Source of the DNA: PVC group bacterium
GTDB taxonomy: Bacteria > Verrucomicrobiota > Kiritimatiellia > UBA8416
Assembly: GCA_003567805.1 (NCBI GenBank)
Contig: PWYP01000060.1
Coordinates: 1 to 17,000 of the forward strand
Reading direction: 5' to 3'
Length of the DNA stretch: 17,000 nucleotides
Position numbers and translations under genes: made by a program. This document shows positions 7,065-15,080 of this stretch, piece by piece. Each line of letters opens with the position of its first letter. The first letter of the stretch is position 1. The notes under the pieces are model-generated. The model saw only the letters and a list, made by a program, of their open reading frames with translations. It was not told the DNA's origin and did not search any database.

Positions 7065-8627
7065 TTAGCGCGCGTATTCGATGCAACGACGTTCGCGTAT
7101 CACCGTTACCCGAATTTGCCCCGGATACTTCAAGTCCGATTCAATTTGGCGGGCAATATCCCGTGCCAATACCATAGCCGTTTCATCCGTAACCTGATCC
7201 GGTTCAACCATAACGCGTACCTCACGACCGGCCTGAATGGCAAAGCACTTTTCAACGCCCGGAAAACTGTTCGCAATGGCCTCCAGTTTTTCCAAACGCT
7301 TAATATACAAGTCCGTTGTTTCCGATCGGGCGCCAACGCGTGAACTGCTCATCGCATCTGCAGCACAGCAGAGCGCAGCATAGACAGATTGCGCTTCCAC
7401 ATCCTCATGATGCGCTGCCACGGCATTCACCACTTCGGCAGACTCACCACAGCGGCGTAACAACTCCGCCCCAATCACGGCATGCCCACCTTCGACTTCA
7501 TGATCCAGTGCTTTCCCTATATCGTGAAACATGCCCACGCGCTTCGCGACTTGCACATCCAATCCCAATTCGCCCGCGAGTAGTCCCATTAACTGCGCAA
7601 CCTCCATGGAATGTCGCAACACGTTTTGAGAGTAGCTCGTGCGGAACATCAAACGCCCAAGGGTTTTGGCGACCTCTCCTTCCACATTTCCGATACCAAC
7701 CTCAAACAGTGCATCTTCCCCGGCTTTACGAATATTCTCCCACACCGCATCGTTTGCTTTCTCAACAAGCTCCTCGATTCGTGTCGGGTGGATACGTCCA
7801 TCCGTAATTAATTGTTCGAGCGCTTGTCTTGCCACCTCCCGACGCACAGGATCAAATCCACTGATCACCACCGCCTCGGGCGTGTCGTCAATCAGGATGC
7901 TAACCCCCGTAGCCGCTTCCAACGACCGGATGTTGCGACCATCACGGCCAATAATCCGCCCCTTCATTTCATCGCTAGGTAACGCAACGGTTGTTGTAAC
8001 AATCTCGCTGCTGTGAGAAGCAGAATAACGCTGAATAGCCAACGAAATCACTTTTTTGGCTTCCCGCTCTGCTGTTTCACGCGTTTGCTCCTGCATACGC
8101 CGAATCAGAATTCCACTTTCCACTTTCAGTTCGCTTTCCAGCTGTGTCAGCTGTAGCTGCAACGCCTCCTCGCGTGACATCCCCGTCACACGACGCAACA
8201 TGAGTTCCAGATGCTCATCCTTCTTCTGTAAAGCAGCAAGACGCGTCTCCAAATCCGATTCTTTTTGTGATTGCGCCGCAATCTTCTCCTCCAGCACCTG
8301 CTCCTTGCGATCCAGCATGGCTACCTTCCGGTCCAGATTCGCCTCGCGGCCCCCAATGCGCTCCTCTAACTGCACTAATTCCTTGCGCCGCGTATCCGTA
8401 GACTTTTCAAAATCTTCGCGCGCCTGGAGTACTTCAGCCTTCGCACTGATTTTAGCCTCTTTGCGAATTGTATCTGCCTCTCGCTCCGCATCCTCCAGCA
8501 AACGCTTGGCCTGGGTCTCCATCGCAGTAACACTCAGTCCTGCCAGCTTATGCCGAACGAGATACCCCACCGCAAAACCAACCACGGCAACCAGTAGCCC
8601 AACCAACCACATCAATATTTGTATCAT
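7065..8627 (-). CDS. rny: ribonuclease Y
   Basis: The protein is 520 residues, the standard size, preceded by a near-perfect AAAGGAGG six bases before ATG 8627. An N-terminal membrane anchor (about residues 3-24) is followed by a long charged coiled coil (about 35-195). The KH domain carries GRIIGRDGRNIRSLE (about 223-237) and the HD domain carries VLRHSMEVA (His339), MFHDIGKALDHE (His368, Asp369), HHEDVEA and the DAMSSSRVGARSE stretch. These are the catalytic and RNA-binding elements of RNase Y, the membrane-bound endoribonuclease that starts mRNA decay in many bacteria without, or alongside, RNase E. The gene lies 16 bp after the 5-formyltetrahydrofolate cyclo-ligase gene and 18 bp before ymdB, so all three are likely co-transcribed. 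Confidence 0.97.
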   Translation of the reverse strand: MIQILMWLVGLLVAVVGFAVGYLVRHKLAGLSVTAMETQAKRLLEDAEREADTIRKEAKISAKAEVLQAREDFEKSTDTRRKELVQLEERIGGREANLDRKVAMLDRKEQVLEEKIAAQSQKESDLETRLAALQKKDEHLELMLRRVTGMSREEALQLQLTQLESELKVESGILIRRMQEQTRETAEREAKKVISLAIQRYSASHSSEIVTTTVALPSDEMKGRIIGRDGRNIRSLEAATGVSILIDDTPEAVVISGFDPVRREVARQALEQLITDGRIHPTRIEELVEKANDAVWENIRKAGEDALFEVGIGNVEGEVAKTLGRLMFRTSYSQNVLRHSMEVAQLMGLLAGELGLDVQVAKRVGMFHDIGKALDHEVEGGHAVIGAELLRRCGESAEVVNAVAAHHEDVEAQSVYAALCCAADAMSSSRVGARSETTDLYIKRLEKLEAIANSFPGVEKCFAIQAGREVRVMVEPDQVTDETAMVLARDIARQIESDLKYPGQIRVTVIRERRCIEYAR

Positions 8628-8643
8628 CCTTATCCTCCTTTAT

Positions 8644-9240
8644 TTATTGCTTTGTCGTAATCCATTCTGATTCTGTCGCTAAAAAATCTACGGCCTCATC
8701 TTGCGCGTCGTGCGGCACGGTATCGAGAACTTGAAAATCATACGCAACCCCGATCGCTGAAACCCGGTTATCGGGAACGCTGCGTGTTTCCTGTAACATC
8801 CGATCAAAATACCCCCCACCATAACCAATCCGCATCCCCGTACGATCAAAGGCCTGCCCCGGAACAATGATGCACACATCCCCCTCCGGAACCGTAAAGC
8901 AAGAGCCTTGGGGCTCCATGATATTCCAGCGCCCCGCCTGAAGTGGTGTCGATTGATCCCATTCCCGAAAACGGTATACACGCGCAACTTCATCAAAAGC
9001 GGGCAAAAACACCTTGCAGCCCCTGCTTGACGCCTGATCAAGCAACGGCATCACCTGCACCTCTTCGCGCAAAGGCGAAAAGCTACAAAAGGAAGTCGCT
9101 CGCTGGAATGCAGCCGAAGCCATAATGCGAGCCACGATCGCCTCACTAGCTGCCACACGTTCATCAGGATGCATGCGAGCACGGCGATCCACCATCTGCA
9201 TGCGAATTTCAGCTTTCGCCATTTGCAATGCATCACGCAT
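8644..9240 (-). CDS. 5-formyltetrahydrofolate cyclo-ligase
   Basis: The enzyme converts 5-formyltetrahydrofolate to 5,10-methenyltetrahydrofolate using ATP and is cytosolic (YgfA/MTHFS family). I choose ATG 9240 (MRDALQMAKAEIR), giving 198 residues, because AAAGGAG stands six bases upstream. An ATG at 9294 would add 18 unconserved residues inside the rarA frame. Typical signatures are the basic N-terminal helix, FCSFSPLREEVQ near 51-62, VPGQAFDRTGMRIGYGGGYFDR near 126-147 (nucleotide/substrate loop) and the closing VPHDAQDEAVDFLATE. The start overlaps the rarA stop by 8 nt (ATGCGTGA), so translation is probably coupled. Closeness to a 6S RNA gene is the same association as ssrS-ygfA in Escherichia coli, with rarA placed between. 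Confidence 0.94.
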   Translation of the reverse strand: MRDALQMAKAEIRMQMVDRRARMHPDERVAASEAIVARIMASAAFQRATSFCSFSPLREEVQVMPLLDQASSRGCKVFLPAFDEVARVYRFREWDQSTPLQAGRWNIMEPQGSCFTVPEGDVCIIVPGQAFDRTGMRIGYGGGYFDRMLQETRSVPDNRVSAIGVAYDFQVLDTVPHDAQDEAVDFLATESEWITTKQ

Positions 9241-10570
9241 CTCTAACTCCTTTCTTATGCAAGGCAGCCATACGCTTCGCCAAAGTCGCCTCATACCCTT
9301 GATCGCTCATTTCATAATAAACAGCCGAAGTCGGGACATACTCCTGCTCAACATAATGATTCTGAAAATCATGCGGATACTGATAGGCGTTCGCCGCAAT
9401 CTGCCCTTCTGCCACATCTACATGCACATTTTTCAAATGCTCGGGTACAGGCAAAGAACGTCCTTTTTCAATATCGCGCCATGCAGCCTGCATCGCACGA
9501 TACGCGGCATTACTTTTCGGGGCCGTTGCCAGATACGTGACAGCATGCGACAAATTGATTCGCACTTCCGGCATGCCTACCGTCTCGGTAGCCTGCATCG
9601 CCGCAGAGGCGATCAGCAAAGCGCGCGGGTCCGCATTCCCAACATCTTCAGACGCAAAGATAACCAGACGCCGCGCAATAAAACGCGGATCCTCGCCCGC
9701 AAACAACATCTTAGCCAGCCAATACACAGCCGCATCCGGGTCAGATCCGCGCATACTCTTGATCAAAGCCGATATCGTGTCGTAGTGCCCATCTTCATCC
9801 CGATCATATACAATCGTCTTCTTCTGCACCGAATCCACAGCTACGGCCACCGTAAGACGAATGACACCATCTTCTGCCGGTGACGTAGTAAGCACTGCCA
9901 ATTCCAATGCATTCAATGCCCTACGTGCATCCCCCTCACAACAACGGGCAATGTGTCGTAACGCATCTTCATCAGCCTCAACCGAATACAACCCCAAACC
10001 ACGATCTTCATCGCCAAGTGCACGTTTCATCAACGCAATCACCGCTTCTTCATCCAAACTTTGCAACGCAAAAACGAGCGAACGAGAAGTCAATGGCGTA
10101 TTGATAAAAAAGATGGGATTATGGGTCGTTGCGCCAATCAGGGTCACGGCGCCCTCTTCCACATACGGAAGCAGAACATCCTGTTGGGATTTGTTAAACC
10201 GATGAATTTCATCCACGAATAAAATCGTTTCCTGACCGCTCTGTGTCCGCCGATGTTGCGCCGATCGAATCAAATCACGGACCATGGCAACATTCGCCAC
10301 CACACCACTGGCGCGCACAAATGCGCGCTCCGTCGTAAGCGCGATCACCTCCGCAAGTGATGTTTTACCGCAGCCCGGAGGTCCATAGAAAATCATACTG
10401 CCAAGACGGTCCGCCTGAATCGACCGACGCAGAAGGCATCCCGGCCCCAGAATATGATCTTGCCCGCTTATTTCATCAAGTGTGCGCGGGCGCATGCGAG
10501 CCGCTAACGGAGCATTCCGTGCCACCTCATCCATGCTTGCTGCCGCAAACAAATCACCCGAATCATCCAT
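9233..10570 (-). CDS. rarA: replication-associated recombination protein A (RarA/MgsA), AAA+ ATPase
   Basis: The protein is 445 residues, normal for RarA. A short N-terminal segment leads to PLAARMRPRTLDEISGQDHI. Walker A is GPPGCGKT (63-70), Walker B is ILFVDEIHRFNKSQQD (116-131), sensor 1 is LIGATTHNP, and TSRS follows. The C-terminal tetramerisation region includes DPDAAVYWLAKMLFAGEDPRFIARRLVIFASEDVG as separate conserved blocks and the closing HFQNHYVEQEYVP-like motif (here QNHYVEQEYVP). RarA acts at stalled replication forks. The ATG at 10570 follows directly after seven U residues that end the 6S RNA, and only a GGGG about nine bases upstream could serve as a ribosome binding site. An internal ATG (10534) has no better site. 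The gene is followed by an 8-nt overlap with the cyclo-ligase gene. Confidence 0.96.
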   Translation of the reverse strand: MDDSGDLFAAASMDEVARNAPLAARMRPRTLDEISGQDHILGPGCLLRRSIQADRLGSMIFYGPPGCGKTSLAEVIALTTERAFVRASGVVANVAMVRDLIRSAQHRRTQSGQETILFVDEIHRFNKSQQDVLLPYVEEGAVTLIGATTHNPIFFINTPLTSRSLVFALQSLDEEAVIALMKRALGDEDRGLGLYSVEADEDALRHIARCCEGDARRALNALELAVLTTSPAEDGVIRLTVAVAVDSVQKKTIVYDRDEDGHYDTISALIKSMRGSDPDAAVYWLAKMLFAGEDPRFIARRLVIFASEDVGNADPRALLIASAAMQATETVGMPEVRINLSHAVTYLATAPKSNAAYRAMQAAWRDIEKGRSLPVPEHLKNVHVDVAEGQIAANAYQYPHDFQNHYVEQEYVPTSAVYYEMSDQGYEATLAKRMAALHKKGVRDA

Positions 10571-10755
10571 AAAAAAATACCCCGCTTTGCCGTTTCAGAC
10601 GATGTCTCTGAACCTCGGAAAAACGAGGTGGGCACCTCACAACAGATCCGCAAACTTCCGCCATGACAGCGGCATGCCCTTGGACCCCTGCTTCGGCTCC
10701 CTGAAGCCAATTATTGGGTCAGAGAACTTGGTCTGTGCACGCACAAAGTAGGGTA
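10571..10755 (-). ncRNA. ssrS: 6S RNA (SsrS)
   Basis: The region folds by hand into the canonical 6S shape at about 185 nt, like the E. coli RNA. The closing stem pairs 10755-10743 with 10578-10590 (UACCCU/GGGGUA and CUUUGU/GCAAAG, one A-C mismatch). Next come CAGAC/GUCUG (10735-10731 with 10600-10596) and a perfect 7-bp UCUCUGA/UCAGAGA (10725-10719 with 10605-10611). The central bubble carries the diagnostic 3'-side hairpin ACCUCG-UUUUUC-CGAGGU (10629-10612). A long irregular terminal arm includes CCGC/GCGG. Seven U residues (10577-10571) end it and touch the rarA ATG. A possible -10 TATAGA lies at 10765-10760; no clear -35 is seen. 6S RNA mimics an open promoter, binds sigma-70 holoenzyme and adjusts transcription in stationary phase. 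The location beside rarA and the cyclo-ligase gene fits known synteny. Confidence 0.88.
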
Positions 10756-10978
10756 TAAATCTATAATTACGCTTTTATCTTCAATATATCTTGTTGCAAC
10801 TGCTGGTAGCCTCCCCCGGATTCCTTGGGACAGGTAAGCAGACACCTCCCCACACATACGGAAGACCCCTTATGCGATGGTGAAGTTATTCGTATCATAT
10901 TGCACCGTTTCATGTTCGTAATCTATGCGTTTCTATCCCACTCCACTGCACAGGACCACGCACTTTCACGTAAGCTGG
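10756..10978 (-). other. intergenic region between pheT and 6S RNA, with a possible structured element
   Basis: This 223-bp stretch has no convincing gene. On the minus strand a compact fold is possible. An inner hairpin pairs GGGAGGU with ACCU(GU)CCC (10850-10827). Around it, GG(UC)UUCC (10867-10860) can pair with GGAA(U)CC (10824-10818). No U run follows, so it is not a textbook terminator for pheT. A 48-codon frame (10913-10767) crosses the fold but has no ribosome binding site and no recognisable domain. ZapA, often encoded next to 6S RNA, is not found here in any minus-strand frame. No riboswitch consensus that I know fits. Confidence 0.3.
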
Positions 10979-13378
10979 CTATTCCCGGAACTGAGCCCCC
11001 GCCTCACGTCTCAATGCGTCCTTGACCCGATCATGCCATCCGTTGACCTCTTCGTCCGTGAGCGTCTTGGCGGCAGATTGATATGTCAAGGAGTATCCCA
11101 TACTCTTTTTTCCTTGTTCCATCTCTCCACCGCGAAAGATATCAAACAGCCGTATATCTGTCAACTCAGCCGACGCATTCTTATGCATGATTTCAAGCAT
11201 CTGTTGATGCGTTACCGATTCAGCCACGCACGCAGCAAGATCCCTACTGACAGAGGGATACGCAGGAATCGGTGCGTAAGATCCCTGGCCCGACCGCTGC
11301 GCCAACAAGGGCGCTATGGCCAATTCAGCCACCGCAACCGGCAACACAATCCGACGAGCCTTACATAAGTCCTTACGCACCAGACCGATAAATCCGACAA
11401 CACGATCAGCCAGCAAAACCTGACACGCATGACCAGCTTGACAATATGGATGATCTGTTACTGCAAACGCCAGTCCTTCTACATGCAAATCGGCCGCCAA
11501 CTGCTCGAGTACGCCCTTCACGGTCAAATACACCTCTTCATCTGATACGGCCGCGCGGTCTTGCCATCCAGGAATCGACAATTTGCCCATAAGTGACAAT
11601 CCCAAATGCAAAGCCTCACCAGGAGCGGCATCATCTGAACGCCAATATACCGTACCCACTTCGAAAAGTGCTGCCGATTCCTGCTGTCGCGCACGGTTAC
11701 GAGCCAGACTTTCAACCAATTGCGGCACAAGACTATTGCGCATCACGCCATGATCTGCACTCACTGGATTCGGCAGCACCAATCGTGTTTCGGCATCCTT
11801 TGCATTCCAAGCATCCAGCAAAGTGTCTGCCAGAAAACTATAATGCATCGCTTCGGAAAAACCTGCTCCCGCCAATAGCTCCCGGCAACGGTACACCGCA
11901 TGAGAAGTCGAATCATCCGCATCAGGAACAACCGCAACTTTCGGTAATCGCTCGGGAACGGCATCAATACCGTGCATCCGGGCAATTTCCTCGATAACAT
12001 CTGCCTCGCATACCACATCCCGCCGGAACGAAGGAACAGTAATCTGCCAGACGCCTTCCTCTGCCCTCACGGGCAAAAATGCAAGCGAAGTCAGAATATG
12101 CTCTACTTCTGAAGAAGGGACATCAATACCAAGAACCTTGCGTAATTGCGCGTCTCGCAAGAAAAGCACAGCGCAGTCATACGGCCGTGGATGAACATCC
12201 ACCACACCACCAACACGAACCCCGCCACCCCAGGCCTGCATCAAATCCATAGCCCGACGCCCCGCGTCTGCAGACCCAGCCTCATCAACACCTCGCTCAA
12301 AACGATGCGACGATTCCGAAGACAACCCTAGCCGTACCGATCCCATGCGTACGGTGCGCGGATCAAATCCGGCACTCTCAATCAGAACATCCGTCGTGCC
12401 TTCGTGAATCTCACTACCAGCACCCCCCATCACCCCTGCAACCGCGACGGCCCCACCACCATCAGCGATCACCAACATATCAGGCTCAAGTTTGCGTTCC
12501 ACATCATCAAGCGTTCGAATTACTTCACCGGCCTGCGCACGCCGCACAACAATGCGCTTCTCCCGCAATAACGCATAATCAAAAGCATGCAGCGGTTGTC
12601 CGCGTTCCAGCATCACATAATTGGTGGCATCCACTATATTGTTAATAGGCCGAATCCCGCAAAGCTGTAAACGCCGTTGCACCCAAGCCGGTGAAGGCAT
12701 AATCTTCACCCCGCGCAGCATCTGCGCCGTGTAGCGCGGACACGCATCCGCATCTTCAATCGAAACCTTGATACAATCAGCAATCTGCCCCGCCTCATCA
12801 CCGCGCCCTACGTCCGGCAAGCTCAAGGGAACATCATACAATGCCGCCAACTCCCTAGCGATACCGACAATACTCAAGCAATCAGGCCGATTCCACGTAA
12901 TTTCAAGCGCCAATACCGTCTCTGGAGGATAATATTTCGATAGAGGCTCTCCCGGCACAGCCGTCGTCGGTAACAAGAGAATCCCCTCGTGATCATCCGA
13001 CAACCCCAATTCATCTTCCGCACAAAGCATCCCCTCCGAAACTTCTCCCCGTACTTTTGCTACTTTCAGCTTCAGGCCATTCGGCAAAACCGTGCCCGCC
13101 GGAGCAAAGGCCGCCAGATCCCCAACGGAAAAATTCGAGGCGCCACATACCACGGGACGTTCCTCGCTACCATCATCCACACGGCATAACCGCAAACGAT
13201 CCGCATTCGGGTGTGGCTGGCAGTCAACAATACGCCCAACCACAACCCCATCCAGTCCTTCACCAACTCGTTCCACACCCTCAACCTCGATACCCGAAAA
13301 TGTTAGCTTCTCCACCAAATCCTCAACGGCATCCGGCAATGCAACAAACTCACGCAACCAACTCAACGGAACTTTCAT
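10979..13378 (-). CDS. pheT: phenylalanine--tRNA ligase beta subunit
   Basis: The product is 799 residues from ATG 13378 (MKVPLSWLREF), with GAGGGG four bases upstream; the TTG at 13381 would sit too close to it. Domains in order are the N-terminal B1 region, the EMAP-like tRNA-binding fold (GRIVDCQPHPNADRLRLCRV to GMLCAEDELGL, about 48-130), the B3/B4 editing domain (RPINNIVDATNYVMLERGQP), the B5 domain ending PSFRRDVVCEADVIEEIARM, the catalytic-like core (VLPNPVSADHGVMRNSLVPQ) and the C-terminal FDX-ACB domain (IPAYPSVSRDLA onward). The enzyme works as an alpha2-beta2 tetramer that charges tRNA-Phe and edits misacylated Tyr. Its alpha-subunit gene, pheS, is normally just upstream, but here a 360-bp divergent intergenic region and an efflux operon lie there, so pheS must be elsewhere. 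Confidence 0.97.
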   Translation of the reverse strand: MKVPLSWLREFVALPDAVEDLVEKLTFSGIEVEGVERVGEGLDGVVVGRIVDCQPHPNADRLRLCRVDDGSEERPVVCGASNFSVGDLAAFAPAGTVLPNGLKLKVAKVRGEVSEGMLCAEDELGLSDDHEGILLLPTTAVPGEPLSKYYPPETVLALEITWNRPDCLSIVGIARELAALYDVPLSLPDVGRGDEAGQIADCIKVSIEDADACPRYTAQMLRGVKIMPSPAWVQRRLQLCGIRPINNIVDATNYVMLERGQPLHAFDYALLREKRIVVRRAQAGEVIRTLDDVERKLEPDMLVIADGGGAVAVAGVMGGAGSEIHEGTTDVLIESAGFDPRTVRMGSVRLGLSSESSHRFERGVDEAGSADAGRRAMDLMQAWGGGVRVGGVVDVHPRPYDCAVLFLRDAQLRKVLGIDVPSSEVEHILTSLAFLPVRAEEGVWQITVPSFRRDVVCEADVIEEIARMHGIDAVPERLPKVAVVPDADDSTSHAVYRCRELLAGAGFSEAMHYSFLADTLLDAWNAKDAETRLVLPNPVSADHGVMRNSLVPQLVESLARNRARQQESAALFEVGTVYWRSDDAAPGEALHLGLSLMGKLSIPGWQDRAAVSDEEVYLTVKGVLEQLAADLHVEGLAFAVTDHPYCQAGHACQVLLADRVVGFIGLVRKDLCKARRIVLPVAVAELAIAPLLAQRSGQGSYAPIPAYPSVSRDLAACVAESVTHQQMLEIMHKNASAELTDIRLFDIFRGGEMEQGKKSMGYSLTYQSAAKTLTDEEVNGWHDRVKDALRREAGAQFRE

Positions 13379-13742
13379 CAAACCCCTCTGTATACAAAAT
13401 CCATAATCAAAAACGCATGCATCATGCTCGAACTATGTAATGCCACACGAAACAATTGTCACGACAAACCATCACAATACACACAATAGATTAAATCATA
13501 GCAATCGTTATTACCCCTTGAACGTATAATACGTATCGCCCGCCTGCACGACGCAACCCACCAAACCTGTGGCGGCGGACCGACCGCCGAACTCCAAACA
13601 TAAACAACATCCCCCATACCTTACCAAAAGTGTAATCTTTCTTGCTGTATTGTGGCCAATACCATGTAATGTCTCATGATCACAATCGATAGTAACATCG
13701 TATCGTCGACGAGATCACAGTAACCAAACAGCAGTCGCGCTT
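13379..13742. promoter_or_regulatory. divergent intergenic region between pheT and the efflux operon
   Basis: These 364 bases hold no credible gene. They contain the 13-bp palindrome ACGTATAATACGT (13522-13534), which also contains TATAAT; an inverted repeat CGGCGG-ACCGA-CCGCCG (13573-13589) with no U run on either strand; a promoter-like pair for the plus strand (13642-13670); and the perfect 10-bp palindrome TCGTCGACGA (13703-13712) in the presumed leader of the efflux mRNA. A weak pheT promoter candidate on the minus strand is GTGACA (13462-13457) with 17 bp to TACATA (13439-13434). I see no T-box signature in the pheT leader. Confidence 0.5.
13642..13670 (+). promoter_or_regulatory. candidate sigma-70 promoter of the efflux operon
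   Basis: The -35-like hexamer TTGCTG (13642-13647) and the -10-like hexamer TGTAAT (13665-13670) are exactly 17 bp apart. Transcription would start near 13677 and leave a leader of about 66 nt before the ATG at 13743. The leader contains the palindrome TCGTCGACGA. The assignment rests on hexamer match and spacing only. Confidence 0.5.
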
Positions 13743-15080
13743 ATGAACGCAAAGTATATACTCACAATCATAGTACTCAGTGCCCTCTCCCTGCGGGCAG
13801 GCACCAACACTACATTAACCTTGTCGGAAGCGCTGCAGCATGGTTTGAAGTACAGTCCTGCAGCGAGAACTGCAGAGCTGGAAGTTGACATTGCCCAGAC
13901 ACAGATCGGCCAAGCCGGTGCACTGGCACTCCCGCAATTATCGTTGCAAGGCAATTATACGCGCATCGATGAAGTCCCGGAAATCAACTTTGGAGGTGAT
14001 GCTTTCGAATTGGGTTCGGCGGATAACTATGAAGTTTCCGCACAAATCTCGCAGTTAGTATATAGTGGCGGACAAGTGGGCGCCGCTTGGCGTGCGGCGC
14101 GTATCAGCCGCGAATTCGCGATGGTCAACCGTGCAGCCTTTGAAGCATTTCTCACACACGAAATCACCCGCCTGTTTTACGCGACACTCCTTGCACGCGA
14201 AGCCGTTAACGTGCAGCAGGCCTCACTAGATATGCTCCAACAATTCGAAAAGCAAGCGCAAGATCGCAAAGACGGCGGTGCAGCTTCCGAGTTCGACGCC
14301 CTGACTGCCCGCGTGCGTGTTGCCAATGCGCGGCCTGCGCTGATTGCAGCACAGAATCAAATGGATTTAGCCAAAGCATCTCTTGCCAATTTGATCCATT
14401 TCGAAGGTGCTTTCGATATTGACGGTTCCCTTGCTGTAGAGCCGATAACACGGACCCTTCCAGAACTAGAGATGATGGCCTTGCAGCAACGTGAGCACCT
14501 GCAAGCAGCGAAACTGCTTGCTGACCTTTCACGCGAGGCCGTTTCACATGCAAGATCTGGAGCACGCCCCGAGATCCGACTCTTTGCAAATCAAACAGGC
14601 GGAAATGCCTCGCAATTCGACTTGTCCGACGACTGGGAGTGGCGCTGGTCGGCAGGTATCACCGCCCGCTGGAATCTATGGGATGGCAACCTTACGCGCC
14701 AAACCATACGGCAACGCGAAATCGAACGACAACAGCAGGAGTATAATATTCAAGAGACCGAATCCGCCGTGCTACTCGAAGTGAAGCAAGCCTGGCTCGC
14801 ATTGCAACAAGCCGAGGAATCGCTCGCAGCCAGTACTGAAAGTATCACGCTGGCGCAACGCGCCCTTCAAATTGCCCAAACGCGCTACAACAGCGGATTA
14901 TCGACATATTTGGAATTAACCGACGCCAACCTCGCGCTTCGTACAGCAGAGCTTACACGTCTACAAGCCAAGCATGATCATGCCGTTGCCCGTACCCGGC
15001 TTCGCTTTGCTGTCGGCCTGCCATCACCATATTGCAACAACCAACCCCCTCCTGAAGCCAATGGGAAGGAAACACTATGA
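13743..15080 (+). CDS. TolC-family outer-membrane efflux protein
   Basis: The protein is 445 residues, typical for an outer membrane efflux protein (OEP/TolC). A signal peptide spans about 1-19 (ending LSLRAG), and the mature part begins TLTLSEALQHGLKYSPAART, the usual OEP start. Two internal OEP repeats consist of long Ala/Gln-rich coiled coils (for example LLAREAVNVQQASLDMLQQF and the later VKQAWLALQQAEESLAAS). The second repeat has ITARWNLWDG and AQTRYNSGLSTYLELTDA, the conserved mid-repeat motifs. It forms a trimeric duct across outer membrane and periplasm. The ATG at 13743 has no clear Shine-Dalgarno sequence. The stop overlaps the next start as ATGA. No lipobox is present. Confidence 0.94.
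   Translation: MNAKYILTIIVLSALSLRAGTNTTLTLSEALQHGLKYSPAARTAELEVDIAQTQIGQAGALALPQLSLQGNYTRIDEVPEINFGGDAFELGSADNYEVSAQISQLVYSGGQVGAAWRAARISREFAMVNRAAFEAFLTHEITRLFYATLLAREAVNVQQASLDMLQQFEKQAQDRKDGGAASEFDALTARVRVANARPALIAAQNQMDLAKASLANLIHFEGAFDIDGSLAVEPITRTLPELEMMALQQREHLQAAKLLADLSREAVSHARSGARPEIRLFANQTGGNASQFDLSDDWEWRWSAGITARWNLWDGNLTRQTIRQREIERQQQEYNIQETESAVLLEVKQAWLALQQAEESLAASTESITLAQRALQIAQTRYNSGLSTYLELTDANLALRTAELTRLQAKHDHAVARTRLRFAVGLPSPYCNNQPPPEANGKETL

Noticed and set aside
8056..8670. 204-codon plus-strand frame opposite rny
   Set aside because: Its Ser/Arg-rich composition is the reverse image of the Glu/Lys/Ala-rich coiled coil of RNase Y, a typical antisense shadow.
10818..10870. 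known riboswitch (ZTP, THF, TPP, cobalamin) or SRP RNA before the 6S gene
   Set aside because: Conserved core sequences of these classes are absent.
10767..10913. 48-codon minus-strand frame between pheT and 6S RNA
   Set aside because: It has no ribosome binding site, a Cys/Gly-rich composition unlike a known domain, and crosses a likely RNA fold. It is not ZapA.
13379..13520. T-box leader upstream of pheT
   Set aside because: No GGGTGGNACCGCG-like T-box sequence or matching antiterminator was found.
13573..13589. CGGCGG/CCGCCG hairpin as a rho-independent terminator
   Set aside because: No U run follows on either strand, and it lies between divergent genes where a terminator is not needed.
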